From Rallus limicola (taxonomy: Eukaryota; Chordata; Aves; Gruiformes; Rallidae): 64,000 bases of DNA. The position numbers were made by a program, and so were the translations under genes. Shown one piece after another: positions 46,162-55,800 of this stretch. The DNA is taken from contig JAKCOZ010000005.1 of assembly GCA_022605955.1 (NCBI GenBank), positions 48,795,762 through 48,859,761 of the forward strand, written 5' to 3'. Every line of letters starts with the position of its first letter. The first letter of the stretch is position 1. The notes beneath the pieces are model-generated. The model searched no databases, had not been told where the DNA came from, and was given only the letters and a program-made list of their open reading frames with translations.

Positions 46162-47285
46162 AGTTCTGGTTTTGACTAGGATAGAGTTAATTTTCTTAAC
46201 AGTAGCTGGCATAGTGCTCTGATTTCAATTTAGGATGAGAATAATGTTCATAACTGTGCTGATTTTGGCTGGGATAGAGTAAATTTTCTAGTAGCTGGTA
46301 CAGGGCTGTGGTTTGGCTTTGTGCTGCAAACAGTGCTGGTGATACAGGGATGTTCCAGTCACTGCTGAGCAGGGCTTACACAGAGCCAAGGCCTTTGCTG
46401 ACCCTCACCCCACCCCACCAGCAAGTAGGCTGAGGGTGCACAATGAGTTGGGAGGGGACACAGCCAGGACAGCTGACCCCAACTGCCCAGAGGGATATCC
46501 TACACCATATGGTGTCACACTCTGTATATAGAGCTGAGGGGAAAAGGAGGAAGGGGGGATGTTTGAAGCAATGGTGTTTGTCTTTCTAAGTAACCATTAT
46601 ACATGATGGAGCCCTGTTTTCCTAGGGATGGCTGAACACCTGCCTGCCCTCTGGGATGTCGGGAATGAATTCCTGGCTTTGCTTTTCTTGTGTGTGCAGC
46701 TTTTGCTTTACCTATTAAACTGTCTTTATCTCAACCCAGGAGTTTTCTCAATTTTACTCTTCTGACTCTCCCAATTCTCTCCCCCATTTCTCTTAGGGGA
46801 GCAAGCAAACGGCTGGGTTGCACTTAGCTGTCGGCTGGTGTTAAGTCACAATAACACACTGATGTTTTGGTTGTTGCTAGGCAATGTTCAAACTTAGTCA
46901 AGGATTTCTCAGCTTCCTATGCTTTGCCATTGAGGAGATGCACAAGAAGCTGGGAAGACAGCTGACCCAAACTGGCCAAATGGGTATTCCATACAATGTG
47001 ATGTTGTGCTCAGTATATAACTGGAGGAGTTGGCTAGGGTTGGGGGGGATGTTGTGGCTCTGGAACTAGCTAAGCAGTGATCAGCTAGCGGTGAGCAATT
47101 GTGCTGTGCATCACTTACCGTGTATATTCTATTGTTGTTATCTTCTTTTTCTGTCCTATTAAACTGTCTTCATCTCAACCCCCAAGTTTCACTTTTTTTC
47201 TGATTCTCCTCCCCATCCCACTGGGTGGGGGAAGCAAGTAAGCAGCTCGGTGGTGCTGAGTTGCCAGCTAGGTTAAACCATGACA
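46162..47285 (+). mobile_element. ERVL-type solo LTR (A), split by a nested LTR
   Basis: The outer LTR begins about 46162 ('ttctggttttgactaggata', then the 'gagttaattttc' hallmark) and runs to 46254. It resumes at 46856 ('acactgatgttttggttgtt') and ends 47285 with 'taaaccatgaca'. Its second half has a TATA-like 'cagtatataa' near 47012 and 'attaaactgtcttcatctca' near 47159. The halves join without loss around a second LTR flanked by a 5-bp duplication. No internal retroviral sequence is present, so it is a solo LTR. The outer target duplication could not be seen, so the exact start is uncertain. Confidence 0.8.
46255..46850 (+). mobile_element. Nested ERVL-type solo LTR (B)
   Basis: A 596-bp LTR starts TGTGCTGATTTTGGCTGGGA and ends TTAAGTCACA, with proper TG...CA termini. 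It is flanked by ATAAC on both sides (46250-46254 and 46851-46855), a 5-bp target duplication that lies inside LTR A. A TATA-like 'ctgtatatag' is near 46524 and 'tattaaactgtctttatctc' near 46713. Both LTRs belong to the same family and lie in the same orientation. Confidence 0.88.
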
Positions 47286-49342
47286 ACTGGGAAGGGACAA
47301 ATGATTTAAAATAATTTTCTCAACCCCTTCTCATCTGGGGTATCAGAACCAGCAAGAAAATGTTTCATTAAAGCAGATTAAAAAAGGTAGATTCAACAGA
47401 AAAGGCAGGAGTTACAATGTCTGAAACTGAGGCATAAACTTCACAGTACAGCAGCAAGGAGAGAGATTTTATACCCAAACCCCTGGGAATAAGGTCATCT
47501 CTCCTTACCCTGCATCTGCTCTATTTCCCAGGAGACAGGGTGAGGAACAAAATACCTAGCACAGGCAGTTCTGTTCCCTATCGATCTCCAGAGTGACTCT
47601 GCCCTTCTCAGCCCCACACACAGTATGCCATCCATCTAGCCACAGGCATATTTACAGAAGCCATTTTCTATAGAGACATAATTGGTCACTGGCACAGAAA
47701 CTACAGAAACGGTTGTCACACAGCAGAAACATTGCCATTTCCCTTGGGGCACACTGTATTACCATTAATCCCCCAGGCCAGAGCAGCTGGGTGCTGGCCT
47801 GGTTCGAACACCCTCTTCCCCAAGGCAGATTACAACAATGGGAAAGCAGATTTGAAATGGCCTCCCATAAAAAAAAATCAAAGAAAATCTTATCAACCTT
47901 GGATGCCAAACAAATTTGGTGTGATTCCATATAAAACATTAGTTGAGGAGGAAAGGAAAACATTTAACAGAAGTGAAAGGGGGGGAAGGGTTTGGCAATT
48001 ACTGCGGCATGTGCCGAAAAGGAATACATCAAGTGAAAGGGAGGTTACCGATAAATCAGACTTGAGGAACAAAAATTTTCAATAGTTGCCATAGCACAAA
48101 CAATTGCAGCACATTAGCTCAAGAAAGACAAAGCAAAGGGGAGTGGAGAAGGGCAAGATGAATAATTAGAGAGATGAAGAATCTCTCTTAAAGAGATTAA
48201 AGAGTTCAGGTTGTTTAGCCAAACAAATTGATGGTCAAGAGGGGAGAATGGAGTGCAGGATCTCCAGACAAGTGAATGGAAGAAGGACCAGCTAAGAGTG
48301 TTACCCAGGGAAGAATCTTCTTTCTCTACAATAATTTAATCAAACATATAAAAGAGAAGTGTTACATTTGCAGACTTCCTTAGAAATGCAAACACGTAGA
48401 GAAATGGGGCCAATCACTAGCAAGGGAAAAGAGCGAGAAAGAAATGACACAATTTGGCACAGTATCTCTATGTATATATTACCCTTGAGACTGAACACTG
48501 GAGCAGTGAGGTTCCTGGGCAGGAAGGGCAAGATGCCTGTTTGGTTTTCAATAGACTTTAATAATTACATTGAGAAAAAGATGAGGTGAGGTGGTTAACT
48601 AATGACTTTTAGACTTTTGAGACTTAGTTCTCTTTCATCAGTAGCAAATTTTAGTTGAAAAAGGTCATACAGAGGCATACACTGGCATTAGCATTTCTTG
48701 TGATTAGTATATGCATGAGCTTTAATAAAAGGTGGCATCTTAAAAATCACAACTTCCTTCTTTTATAAATGTATGTAGGAATCTTAGTGGGAATAAAGAG
48801 AATGCATCTTTTGTATCTCCATGAGGAAACACCAGCTTCCCTGGTGCCGAGACAAGTTATGTCTCAGTCTGTGTCTCTGCCTAATGTTGCTTGGAAAAAG
48901 GAATGCCTCCTACTTTCAAGGATTCACTTCTCAAAAAACAGAAAAATCTCATTCTGGTTGATGAAATGATCCTAGACTTACACTGATGTGTGACTGAAAT
49001 TAAATTGACAGCCCCCACAGGATTTTTTAAGAGGGAAAAAGCACTTCTCATAATGCAACTCTTCAAAATTTAATGAGGAAAAAAGGTTCCTTCAAGTCTT
49101 CACCATGGAAAAAGCCCTACAGTCACTATGAAGATTATCAAGGTAAGAGTCTCACCTAATCTAATTGCAAGTAATCTGGCAGCAAAGCCTGGTGAGTTAG
49201 CAAATCTCCATAAAGGAATGTTGACAAACCGTGTAGGTAAGAAACAGCCCGTGTTCAAAGAAAGGGAGAGATAACCTAAGTAGTAATAAAGCAGACATTT
49301 AGAAATCAGTACAGGTGGTCCTTTTGTTTTCTTTTAGCTAAG
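47286..49342. other. Intergenic DNA between LTR insertions
   Basis: No gene recognised. A possible very old CR1-like stretch ('aagagttcaggttgtttagc' near 48199, then an 'aggatctccagacaagtgaa' type segment) was seen but is too diverged to call. Confidence 0.4.
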
Positions 49343-49348
49343 TGTTCC
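49343..49348 (+). repeat. ERV target site duplication, left
   Basis: TGTTCC directly before the 5' LTR matches TGTTCC at 52802-52807 directly after the 3' LTR. The 6-bp size fits alpha-/beta-retroviral integrase. Confidence 0.95.
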
Positions 49349-49601
49349 TGTAGGGAACTGCGTCCGGAAGATCACGGGCTGTACGGGAAGTTAGGGCACC
49401 TTGACCTCTCCTCTCCCGCGAGAGGTAACGGGGGCATTGGGTGGTAACGAAGCTGGGAGCCTATATAAGCTGTTGTCTTAATGTAAATAAACGCCATTTG
49501 CAATATCCTCATATTGATGTTAGTATTGCTGGGCCCAGGGGCTGGGAGGTTCCCTGTGTCGCTTCACCCGGACGGGATCGACTGTCATGCAGAAGGCAGC
49601 A
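49349..49601 (+). repeat. ERV 5' LTR
   Basis: 253 bp, starting TGTAGGGAAC and ending AGGCAGCA. A TATA box TATATAAG is at 49462-49469 and AATAAA at 49486-49491, so U3 is about 140 bp and R plus U5 about 110 bp. It is unusually compact compared with typical ALV-type LTRs (about 330 bp). A small inverted 'cctctc...gagagg' lies in U3 near 49415-49424. Confidence 0.95.
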
Positions 49602-49603
49602 AA

Positions 49604-49621
49604 TGGTGACCCCGACGTGAT
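49604..49621 (+). other. ERV primer binding site, tRNA-Trp
   Basis: TGGTGACCCCGACGTGAT, two bases after the LTR, is an 18-nt match to the 3' end complement of tRNA-Trp. This is the primer class of avian leukosis/sarcoma-type viruses. Confidence 0.93.
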
Positions 49622-49668
49622 ATTGTGAGCGGCGGACCGAAGGAGGTCGGCAGAAAAGGATCCGGATC

Positions 49669-50598
49669 GTGGAGGCCGGTGTTAAGGTCGTCCGAATGTG
49701 TGCTCGGGAATGGGTGCTTTCTGTGAAAGCGAAGGCCATTGAGAACTGTATCGAGCGACTCCTGAAAGATGGAGTGATCAGTGGGGCTGGGGACGTTTTA
49801 CTCCCCCGAAGCTGGCAGAGCTGTACTATTGCCCTGGCCGATGGGGCCATGAATGGGCGGTCAGCTGAGGCTTTAAGAGCCTGGAGAAAAATAGTGGCGA
49901 TGTGGGAAGCAGCCGGAGAGCTGCTGGGTTAAAGCGTCGCGGCAGGGACTCAAACTGACACAGATCTGATTGAGCAAAAAAGGGAAACGGGGAATTCGGA
50001 AGAGGAGTGGGGAAACATCCTGAGGGAGAAAGAGGAACAGCAGGCTGTGGAGGAGGGAGGAAAACGGCAAGTCCTTCCAATTGACAAACGTGATAATTCT
50101 CCTAAAAAACGACCGCAAATGCAGTCAGGACTTGCGCCCGACTCTCCTCCACCCCCTCACCCACGCACTGTGAATGCGTCTCCACTTTACCCTTTCGGTG
50201 ATTTGCGAGAGACGGAGAAATCGGGAGCAGGGTCGGCTGAGGGTGGACTGGAGTCTGGTCGCCGACCGGAGGGAAAGCACAGCGGGGACCGGAGAGAGGA
50301 ATCAACCGAGCAGGAGGATACATGCCCGTATGTGCTAGTTGAACCAGAGGACTGGCTCCCTGGAACGTGGATGCGACCGCAGTGGGCAAAGGAAGGCGCG
50401 AAAGGGACAGATGAGACGAATATCAATGCGTCCGCAGATGGGGGGGTGCCCAGGGACTCTTTGAGATGGAAAAAGTTGCTGCGCCACAAAGAGTTAAAGA
50501 TGGCGCTGACCGGATGCAGGGCTGGAGATAAAAGGCACATCTGCCAGGAGTGGGGGAGGAGTCAGGCAGCTCTGACTGAGGTGAGAACGATCCCTTGA
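49669..50598 (+). pseudogene. ERV gag-like remnant, interrupted
   Basis: An ATG 48 bp after the PBS opens an 87-codon frame (49669-49932) whose composition and pattern (basic/hydrophobic helix with REWVLSVKAKAIENCIERLL) resemble the matrix N-terminus of avian Gag. It ends at TAA (49930-49932). The same frame is then open to 50598, including a 183-codon ATG-started part (50047-50598) with a proline-rich segment (SPPPPHP, about residues 31-37 of that part). No capsid major homology region or CCHC zinc knuckle is seen, so capsid and nucleocapsid are missing. Assignment rests on position and local resemblance only. Confidence 0.6.
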
Positions 50599-50915
50599 AA
50601 GACCTGGTGAAAGACTTCAAAAGAATGGGGCGGGACAAGATGCAAGGAGGTAATGGTAGCTGCAATTCCCGCTCCCGGACAGCTGAGTTATTTATCCAAA
50701 CAGCCTACATAGTACACCACATGGATGACATTCTAATTACGACAGATACCCAAGAAGGTCTCACTCCACTAGAATCGAAGGTAGCAGTGAAGTTAGCTGA
50801 AGCCGGTCTGGAAATTCAAGCTGCAAAAATGCAAAGAGGTCCCTCTCTCACATATCTCGGACACAAATCACCAACCCCCCCCCTCCCCTTCCCCCCCCCC
50901 CCCCCCCCAAACTGA
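50595..50915 (+). pseudogene. ERV pol remnant: reverse transcriptase fragment
   Basis: In a different frame from gag, about 60 residues match the retroviral RT catalytic region: a TAYIVHHMDDILI segment, then hydrophobic spacing to KLAEAGLEIQAAKMQ and TYLGHK. The catalytic box reads HMDD (50718-50729) where retroviral RTs have YMDD or YVDD. Everything before and after in pol (protease, fingers, RNase H, integrase) is absent; the frame runs into a poly-C tract. It cannot encode an active enzyme. Confidence 0.85.
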
Positions 50916-51120
50916 GTAGATGTTCTAATTGGCATTTTACAAGGTCGTTTGTCAGTTTGCAGTTCGTTTCTTTTTTGTGTGTTGATTGTTGTATATGCTA
51001 TATGTTTGACCAATTGTATGAAGAAGAAAAAAAAAAAAAAAAAAAAAGGAAAAACAAAACAAAAAAAAAAAAGAGGACAAGGAGAAACAAAAAAAAAAAA
51101 AAAAAAAAAAAACCAACAAA
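50871..51120. repeat. Low-complexity C-rich then A-rich tract inside ERV
   Basis: A C-rich stretch (long C run about 50890-50908) ends the RT fragment. After about 90 bp of ordinary sequence come several long A-runs (about 51009-51028, 51060-51071 and 51090-51111) separated by short purine-rich pieces. Such tracts are error-prone in both reverse transcription and genome assembly. Confidence 0.9.
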
Positions 51121-52534
51121 AAAATAACCCAAACAAACACCACTGAAACCAAGGCACGTACTAACTTGGGCAAGGAGACTTGCCTATGTCGTTACAGGTA
51201 TGAGAACCAAGTGGAAGTGACCATCGATCCAGAAGAAGACATGAGCATGCCCGTGAACCAGGATGGGATCCTGATCGCAGTAACTGAAGTCAAATTTTCC
51301 AGTGCAGCCATAATGGATCACCAGTTTCGCTGCGGAACGTTTCGATCATCTAGAAGTCTTTGAAAAATGTGTGTTTGTGATAACTGAAAAGTTAGAGACC
51401 GCATTACAAGGGGTGCCTACGCTAACGTGACCCTAGTGTTACCTGCACTCCTAACACTTCTGATTGGCAAGGCAAACGAATGCAACATTTCAACTATTAA
51501 CATACCTACCTATAGATATTACACTCTCTAAGTGGCAGGCGGTAACTACCCTTTGTTGCTGCCTTGTTGTAGGTGTTCTAAAACTCTATCCAGACTCTCA
51601 GCATTAGGTGGTTAGTCTGTCCGGGATGAATGATGACATGATATTTGAATTCTCCGACTCGGGCGCTTGGTTTCATGAATGGGGACTTTCAGGATGCATA
51701 TTGTACATGGCTGAATTCGGATAATTGGATTTCATGAATTGTGGTATTTGCTTACTGCCATGTTTGTTGAGCTTTCTGCAAAGGGCCCTTGCGGAGACCT
51801 CTACAAGCAGGTGATTAAATGCAGATCCAAAAATGTACAAATTATCACGGAGGACAGTGGGCTTGCTAGCGGTCTGACTCTCCTCACTGAACACTTGCCA
51901 TGACATCCTATCTTCCTCATTTCACCGTGGAACAAACTGTTTATGCTGAGATGTTATTTGGTAGTTCTTTGTAGAAAAAACTAGCAAGGGGGGAGGGAAA
52001 GTCGTAGAGTAATGGTTAAGAGAACACATGAGCAGAATCCACAGGGGCAACGCAAAACTGCTGACTTGTACTGAGTCCGGCACTGGGGATGTCTACTGAC
52101 AGCCACAGTGTACAGAGGGGTCAGCTCTCTGAAAGCAAGCCACTATAATTTCACGGCGCGGATAAGGCTCTTCCATCTCGATGCGCCTCCGAATTACGGA
52201 GACCGAGCCTACCAGGGTACTCCAACTAAAGCTTACGGAGGGCCTTGCTTTCTCAGAATGGACTCCTTTTGCGCTCTGCCGAAGGGAATGCTTAAATATT
52301 CACCGTGCTTAGTAGCGGGCCAGAAGATCGGCCCACTCGTTCACGTTTGATCACAAGGGCCAAGTTATGACATGGTCCCTTGCTGCTTAGTTAGTCACTT
52401 CTTTCTTTCCTGCAGGCGTAGTCACTGCTCTTACAATAAGACAACTATGGTACCGTAGCAGGGACACTACAGAAGACACAGCCTAACATTCAACATCACC
52501 ACCTTGTGCACCTCTAAGAGGATAACAAATGTCT
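51121..52534 (+). other. ERV internal 3' region, not confidently assigned
   Basis: About 1.4 kb with stops in all frames. Two short frames are open: 51166-51363 (65 codons) and 52108-52350 (80 codons). The second contains an AYGGPCF motif that vaguely recalls avian retroviral envelope sequence, so an env remnant is possible; I am not sure. A possible splice acceptor (CTATGTCGTTACAG, ending at 51197) lies at the start of the region. A polypurine tract copy sits at 51987-51999. Confidence 0.4.
51987..51999 (+). other. Upstream copy of the polypurine tract
   Basis: AGGGGGGAGGGAA is identical to the tract at 52535-52547 but lies 548 bp upstream and is not followed by an LTR start. Confidence 0.8.
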
Positions 52535-52547
52535 AGGGGGGAGGGAA
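52535..52547 (+). other. ERV polypurine tract
   Basis: AGGGGGGAGGGAA ends one base before the TG of the 3' LTR, the expected place for plus-strand DNA priming. Confidence 0.92.
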
Positions 52548-52548
52548 T

Positions 52549-52801
52549 TGTAGGGAACTGCGTCCGGAAGATCACGGGCTGTACGGGAAGTTAGGGCACC
52601 TTGACCTCTCCTCTCCCGCGAGAGGTAACGGGGGCATTGGGTGGTAACGAAGCTGGGAGCCTATATAAGCTGTTGTCTTAATGTAAATAAACGCCATTTG
52701 CAATATCCTCATATTGATGTTAGTATTGCTGGGCCCAGGGGCTGGGAGGTTCCCTGTGTCGCTTCACCCGGACGGGATCGACTGTCATGCAGAAGGCAGC
52801 A
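52549..52801 (+). repeat. ERV 3' LTR
   Basis: 253 bp, identical to the 5' LTR at every position read. TATA is at 52662-52669 and AATAAA at 52686-52691, so it supplies the element's polyadenylation signal and could act as a promoter toward KLC1. Confidence 0.95.
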
Positions 52802-52807
52802 TGTTCC
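52802..52807 (+). repeat. ERV target site duplication, right
   Basis: TGTTCC, matching the left duplication exactly. Confidence 0.95.
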
Positions 52808-55800
52808 TGGGTTTGAACATGGGCTATCAAAGATTTTGTGTTTGGGAGCATCTGTGTTTGTTGTGTCTGTGGAATAAACATTTTCTCCTATCAATACTAG
52901 TCCTTATGCTGATAGAAAGGTAAAGAAAGAGTGCACAGTCATAGTCAGGAAGCAAAGATGGGTGTGTGTGAAAAGTACTGTATTATACACCGAATCTTCT
53001 TACTCTGGTAGTGGCCAATATTGTGATATTCCACCACCAACAGTGTATTTTCTTATTTCCACTGAAGGATTTAATGCACTTCTGCAACGGTTCAGTGACT
53101 GAGGTAGGTGAATACAGAAATAAATGGAACTTCCTGTGAGTCATATGCACTGATTAATAATTCTCATAACCTTGAATGAGCAGCTGAAACCCCAAGGGAG
53201 AATAAACTCACTGAAAAGTGAGAGTATAGAGGAAGGAAAGGAGGAGCATAAATGGAACGCCACCTTTCTTCAAGTATGAACACTAAAAATCATGCACAGT
53301 GACTATAGTCTTTCCAACCTAGAAAAGTGCTGGTAATCAACTAGCAGCTGGCTACAGAAGATGGAAGCAAGAAGTAAGGAAGTTGCTTCATTTTCAAGGA
53401 AATGAGAGGTATGGCAGAAGTTAAGAAGGAACAGAAAATGCTGGTTGAGCAGAGTAAGTATGTGTTGGTGTGAGGTGGGAATGAATGCAGGGAGCAGAGA
53501 TACAAATCTAATTATCATCACAGGCTGACCTCTGGAAGGAGTTTTGATTAAGAGTAGAATCTTAGAAAATACTGACAGTGTCTGTAAATTAATATAGCAT
53601 AAAGTATTGCAGTTTGTCAAAGGGTGCAATTCTTAGTCCCTTGATCAGTTACTGCTTTGAAGATAACAGTGGAATTTGCAATATATAAACATAGTTGTGT
53701 TGCTGAAATTGTCTAGTATTTTTCTTTATGTTCACATTGACATTCATGTGCACATTCTCTAATAGTTTCCAGCTTTCAAGTGGTTATTTTAACTGCATTA
53801 CCCGGGGATTTTAAGTGTTTTTCATAGAACTGTTTTAAAGCTAATTGAATGGGTTTCTTAAACCTTTCAGTCAGTATCTTTTGGGCTTTAATAATAGCTG
53901 GGAGATGAAAAGAATTCTGTTTGGCAAATTGTTAAAGTCCAGTGCAAGCATCCTGCTCTGTTTAAAAAAAAACCCTAACAGAAATTAACTAATGAAATGC
54001 CTGTTAGGAGTTGAATTAACACTGCATGCTTTATTTCCTTGTTATTTCTCAGTGGATAGAAAACAGCAGGGGAAAGCACACTGCCTTTCATTTGTTACAG
54101 CCTCCTAGAAATCCTTGTGACTCTGAAAAAGGAGAATTCACTGGCATGTAAATAAACCTTACTGACTTGGGAAGCAAGATCATGATCAGCATTTAGTTTA
54201 CTTACAACTTTAATGCCATGCCCAACAGTGGGTTCCTGATGGTATGGTCAGGCATCTTGACTAGGACAGTGAGTCAAGGTGAACCAAATACAATCCTTTT
54301 ACTCCAAATTGCCTGAACTCTTTGACAACAAGGTAGTTCTGCATGCAGTGACTGTACATACACACAGAGGGGTTAGGCTAACATTGTGTCTGGGACTGTG
54401 TACTTGACGCTTTTGACCCTTGAGCTCTGATTTTATGCTTCCTCTTTTCCATGAAGGATATTCTTGTAGGAAATACAAACTAAAAGCATATGCAACTGTC
54501 AAGTGATTGTGATGAAAAGCCAGACATGTTGCTGAATACGGCCTTTCAATATTTATTATTGCCAGGATGCTTTTAAACAGCACTTTGGCAGCAGCTGAAA
54601 TTGTTCCAATGTACTGCTTTACTGTAGGCCATATTTACAAAATGATAGATTTTATAGACTGTAAGATTAAAGAACTTTTGTCTCTTGGAGGAAAGATCCT
54701 CTAAGCCAGGAGGGTTGGGGTTTTTTTAAATAAAACTGGTAAAATAAAATGACTCACACTTCTTAAATGAATTTCTTTATAAAGGCTTGCTCAATTTGTG
54801 GATGACAGTTAAACTGAACCTTAGTTTTTTGCATGTATTTCTCACACTGTTGCACCTCAAAAATGTAAGAGCTTGAAGCGTTTGCTTTTTTCTGTCCTGC
54901 TGTGAATTACAAACCTCTCTTTCTCTTAACGGAAGAGGAGGGAAACGGGTATATTGACAATAAAGAATCCAGCATTGTAAATAATGTGTTCTGGGGTTTT
55001 GCTTTAACATCCGCTCAGACATCTGCAGAAAACCATGGTGACCTTGGTGGCAGACAAAAAATATTCTAGAGACACCATGTCTAGATCACTTTATCCTAAA
55101 AGCAGGGCATGCAGCATAACTAGTTCCCTAAGAGAGGATGAAAATGTGGGCAGTAAATAGTTTTTACTGCTGGATGAACTTGGATAATTCTTAAAGTAGA
55201 TGGGACAGGAAAAACGAGATCCAAATGGAGATGAACTACAGTATTTCAGGTCAGGCAGAAGGTTGACGAGGAAGCATGCTCACCACGTCTCTTCTGCTGT
55301 GTGCCATAAACGGAGGCGGACTAATATTGCACTTTAGTTCCTTTTGAGCTAATCAACCTTCCTGCAGAAGGGAACTTCCAGTGTGTGCTGCTTATGTGGG
55401 AATTTGCCAGCATGCGTATACTTGATTAGCCAGTGTCTTATGAATCAGGGTCATAGCTGGAGTAGCTGCTTTGTTCAGAGATGCTCAGATCCCTTGGGTA
55501 AGCAGCTAATTGCAGGAAATCTTTTAAAGCAAATGTGTGATAGGAAGAAAGCAATGAATATTGTTTATTCAAAAGACAGGAGTGGTTCCTTTGAATCACT
55601 TCTCTTGCATAATTATGTAATTAGGGCATGTTCTATTTTTAATTAAATCTCTTGCATATTCATGAAAAGACTCTGAACCTGTGGACCAATTGGCATGACT
55701 CTTACTTTTAAAATTTAGTTTGCATAAAGAAATGCCCTTCAATCTTTTCTCCCCTCTCATATCACTGTGCAAACACATATGTTGCATTATTCTACATAGT

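Larger units (their letters stand above)
49349..52801 (+). mobile_element. Deleted alpharetrovirus-like endogenous element (non-autonomous, young)
   Basis: A 3,453-bp element has two 253-bp LTRs that are identical base for base as read by eye, TG...CA ends, and a 6-bp target duplication. It has a primer site matching tRNA-Trp, the primer used by avian leukosis/sarcoma viruses, and a polypurine tract just before the 3' LTR. Between them are only broken remnants: a gag-like frame with an internal stop, a short RT fragment, low-complexity C and A tracts, and about 1.4 kb not assigned with confidence. There is no complete gag, pol or env, so the element must have moved with enzymes supplied in trans. 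Organisation and size recall the chicken ART-CH type of non-autonomous element (from memory; family membership not tested). Identical LTRs mean recent insertion or recent gene conversion. It is in plus orientation between COA8 and KLC1, 4.6 kb upstream of the KLC1 exon 1 region. Confidence 0.93.

Noticed and set aside
48180..48300. Possible ancient CR1 body
   Set aside because: Only scattered resemblance and no diagnostic 3' tail.
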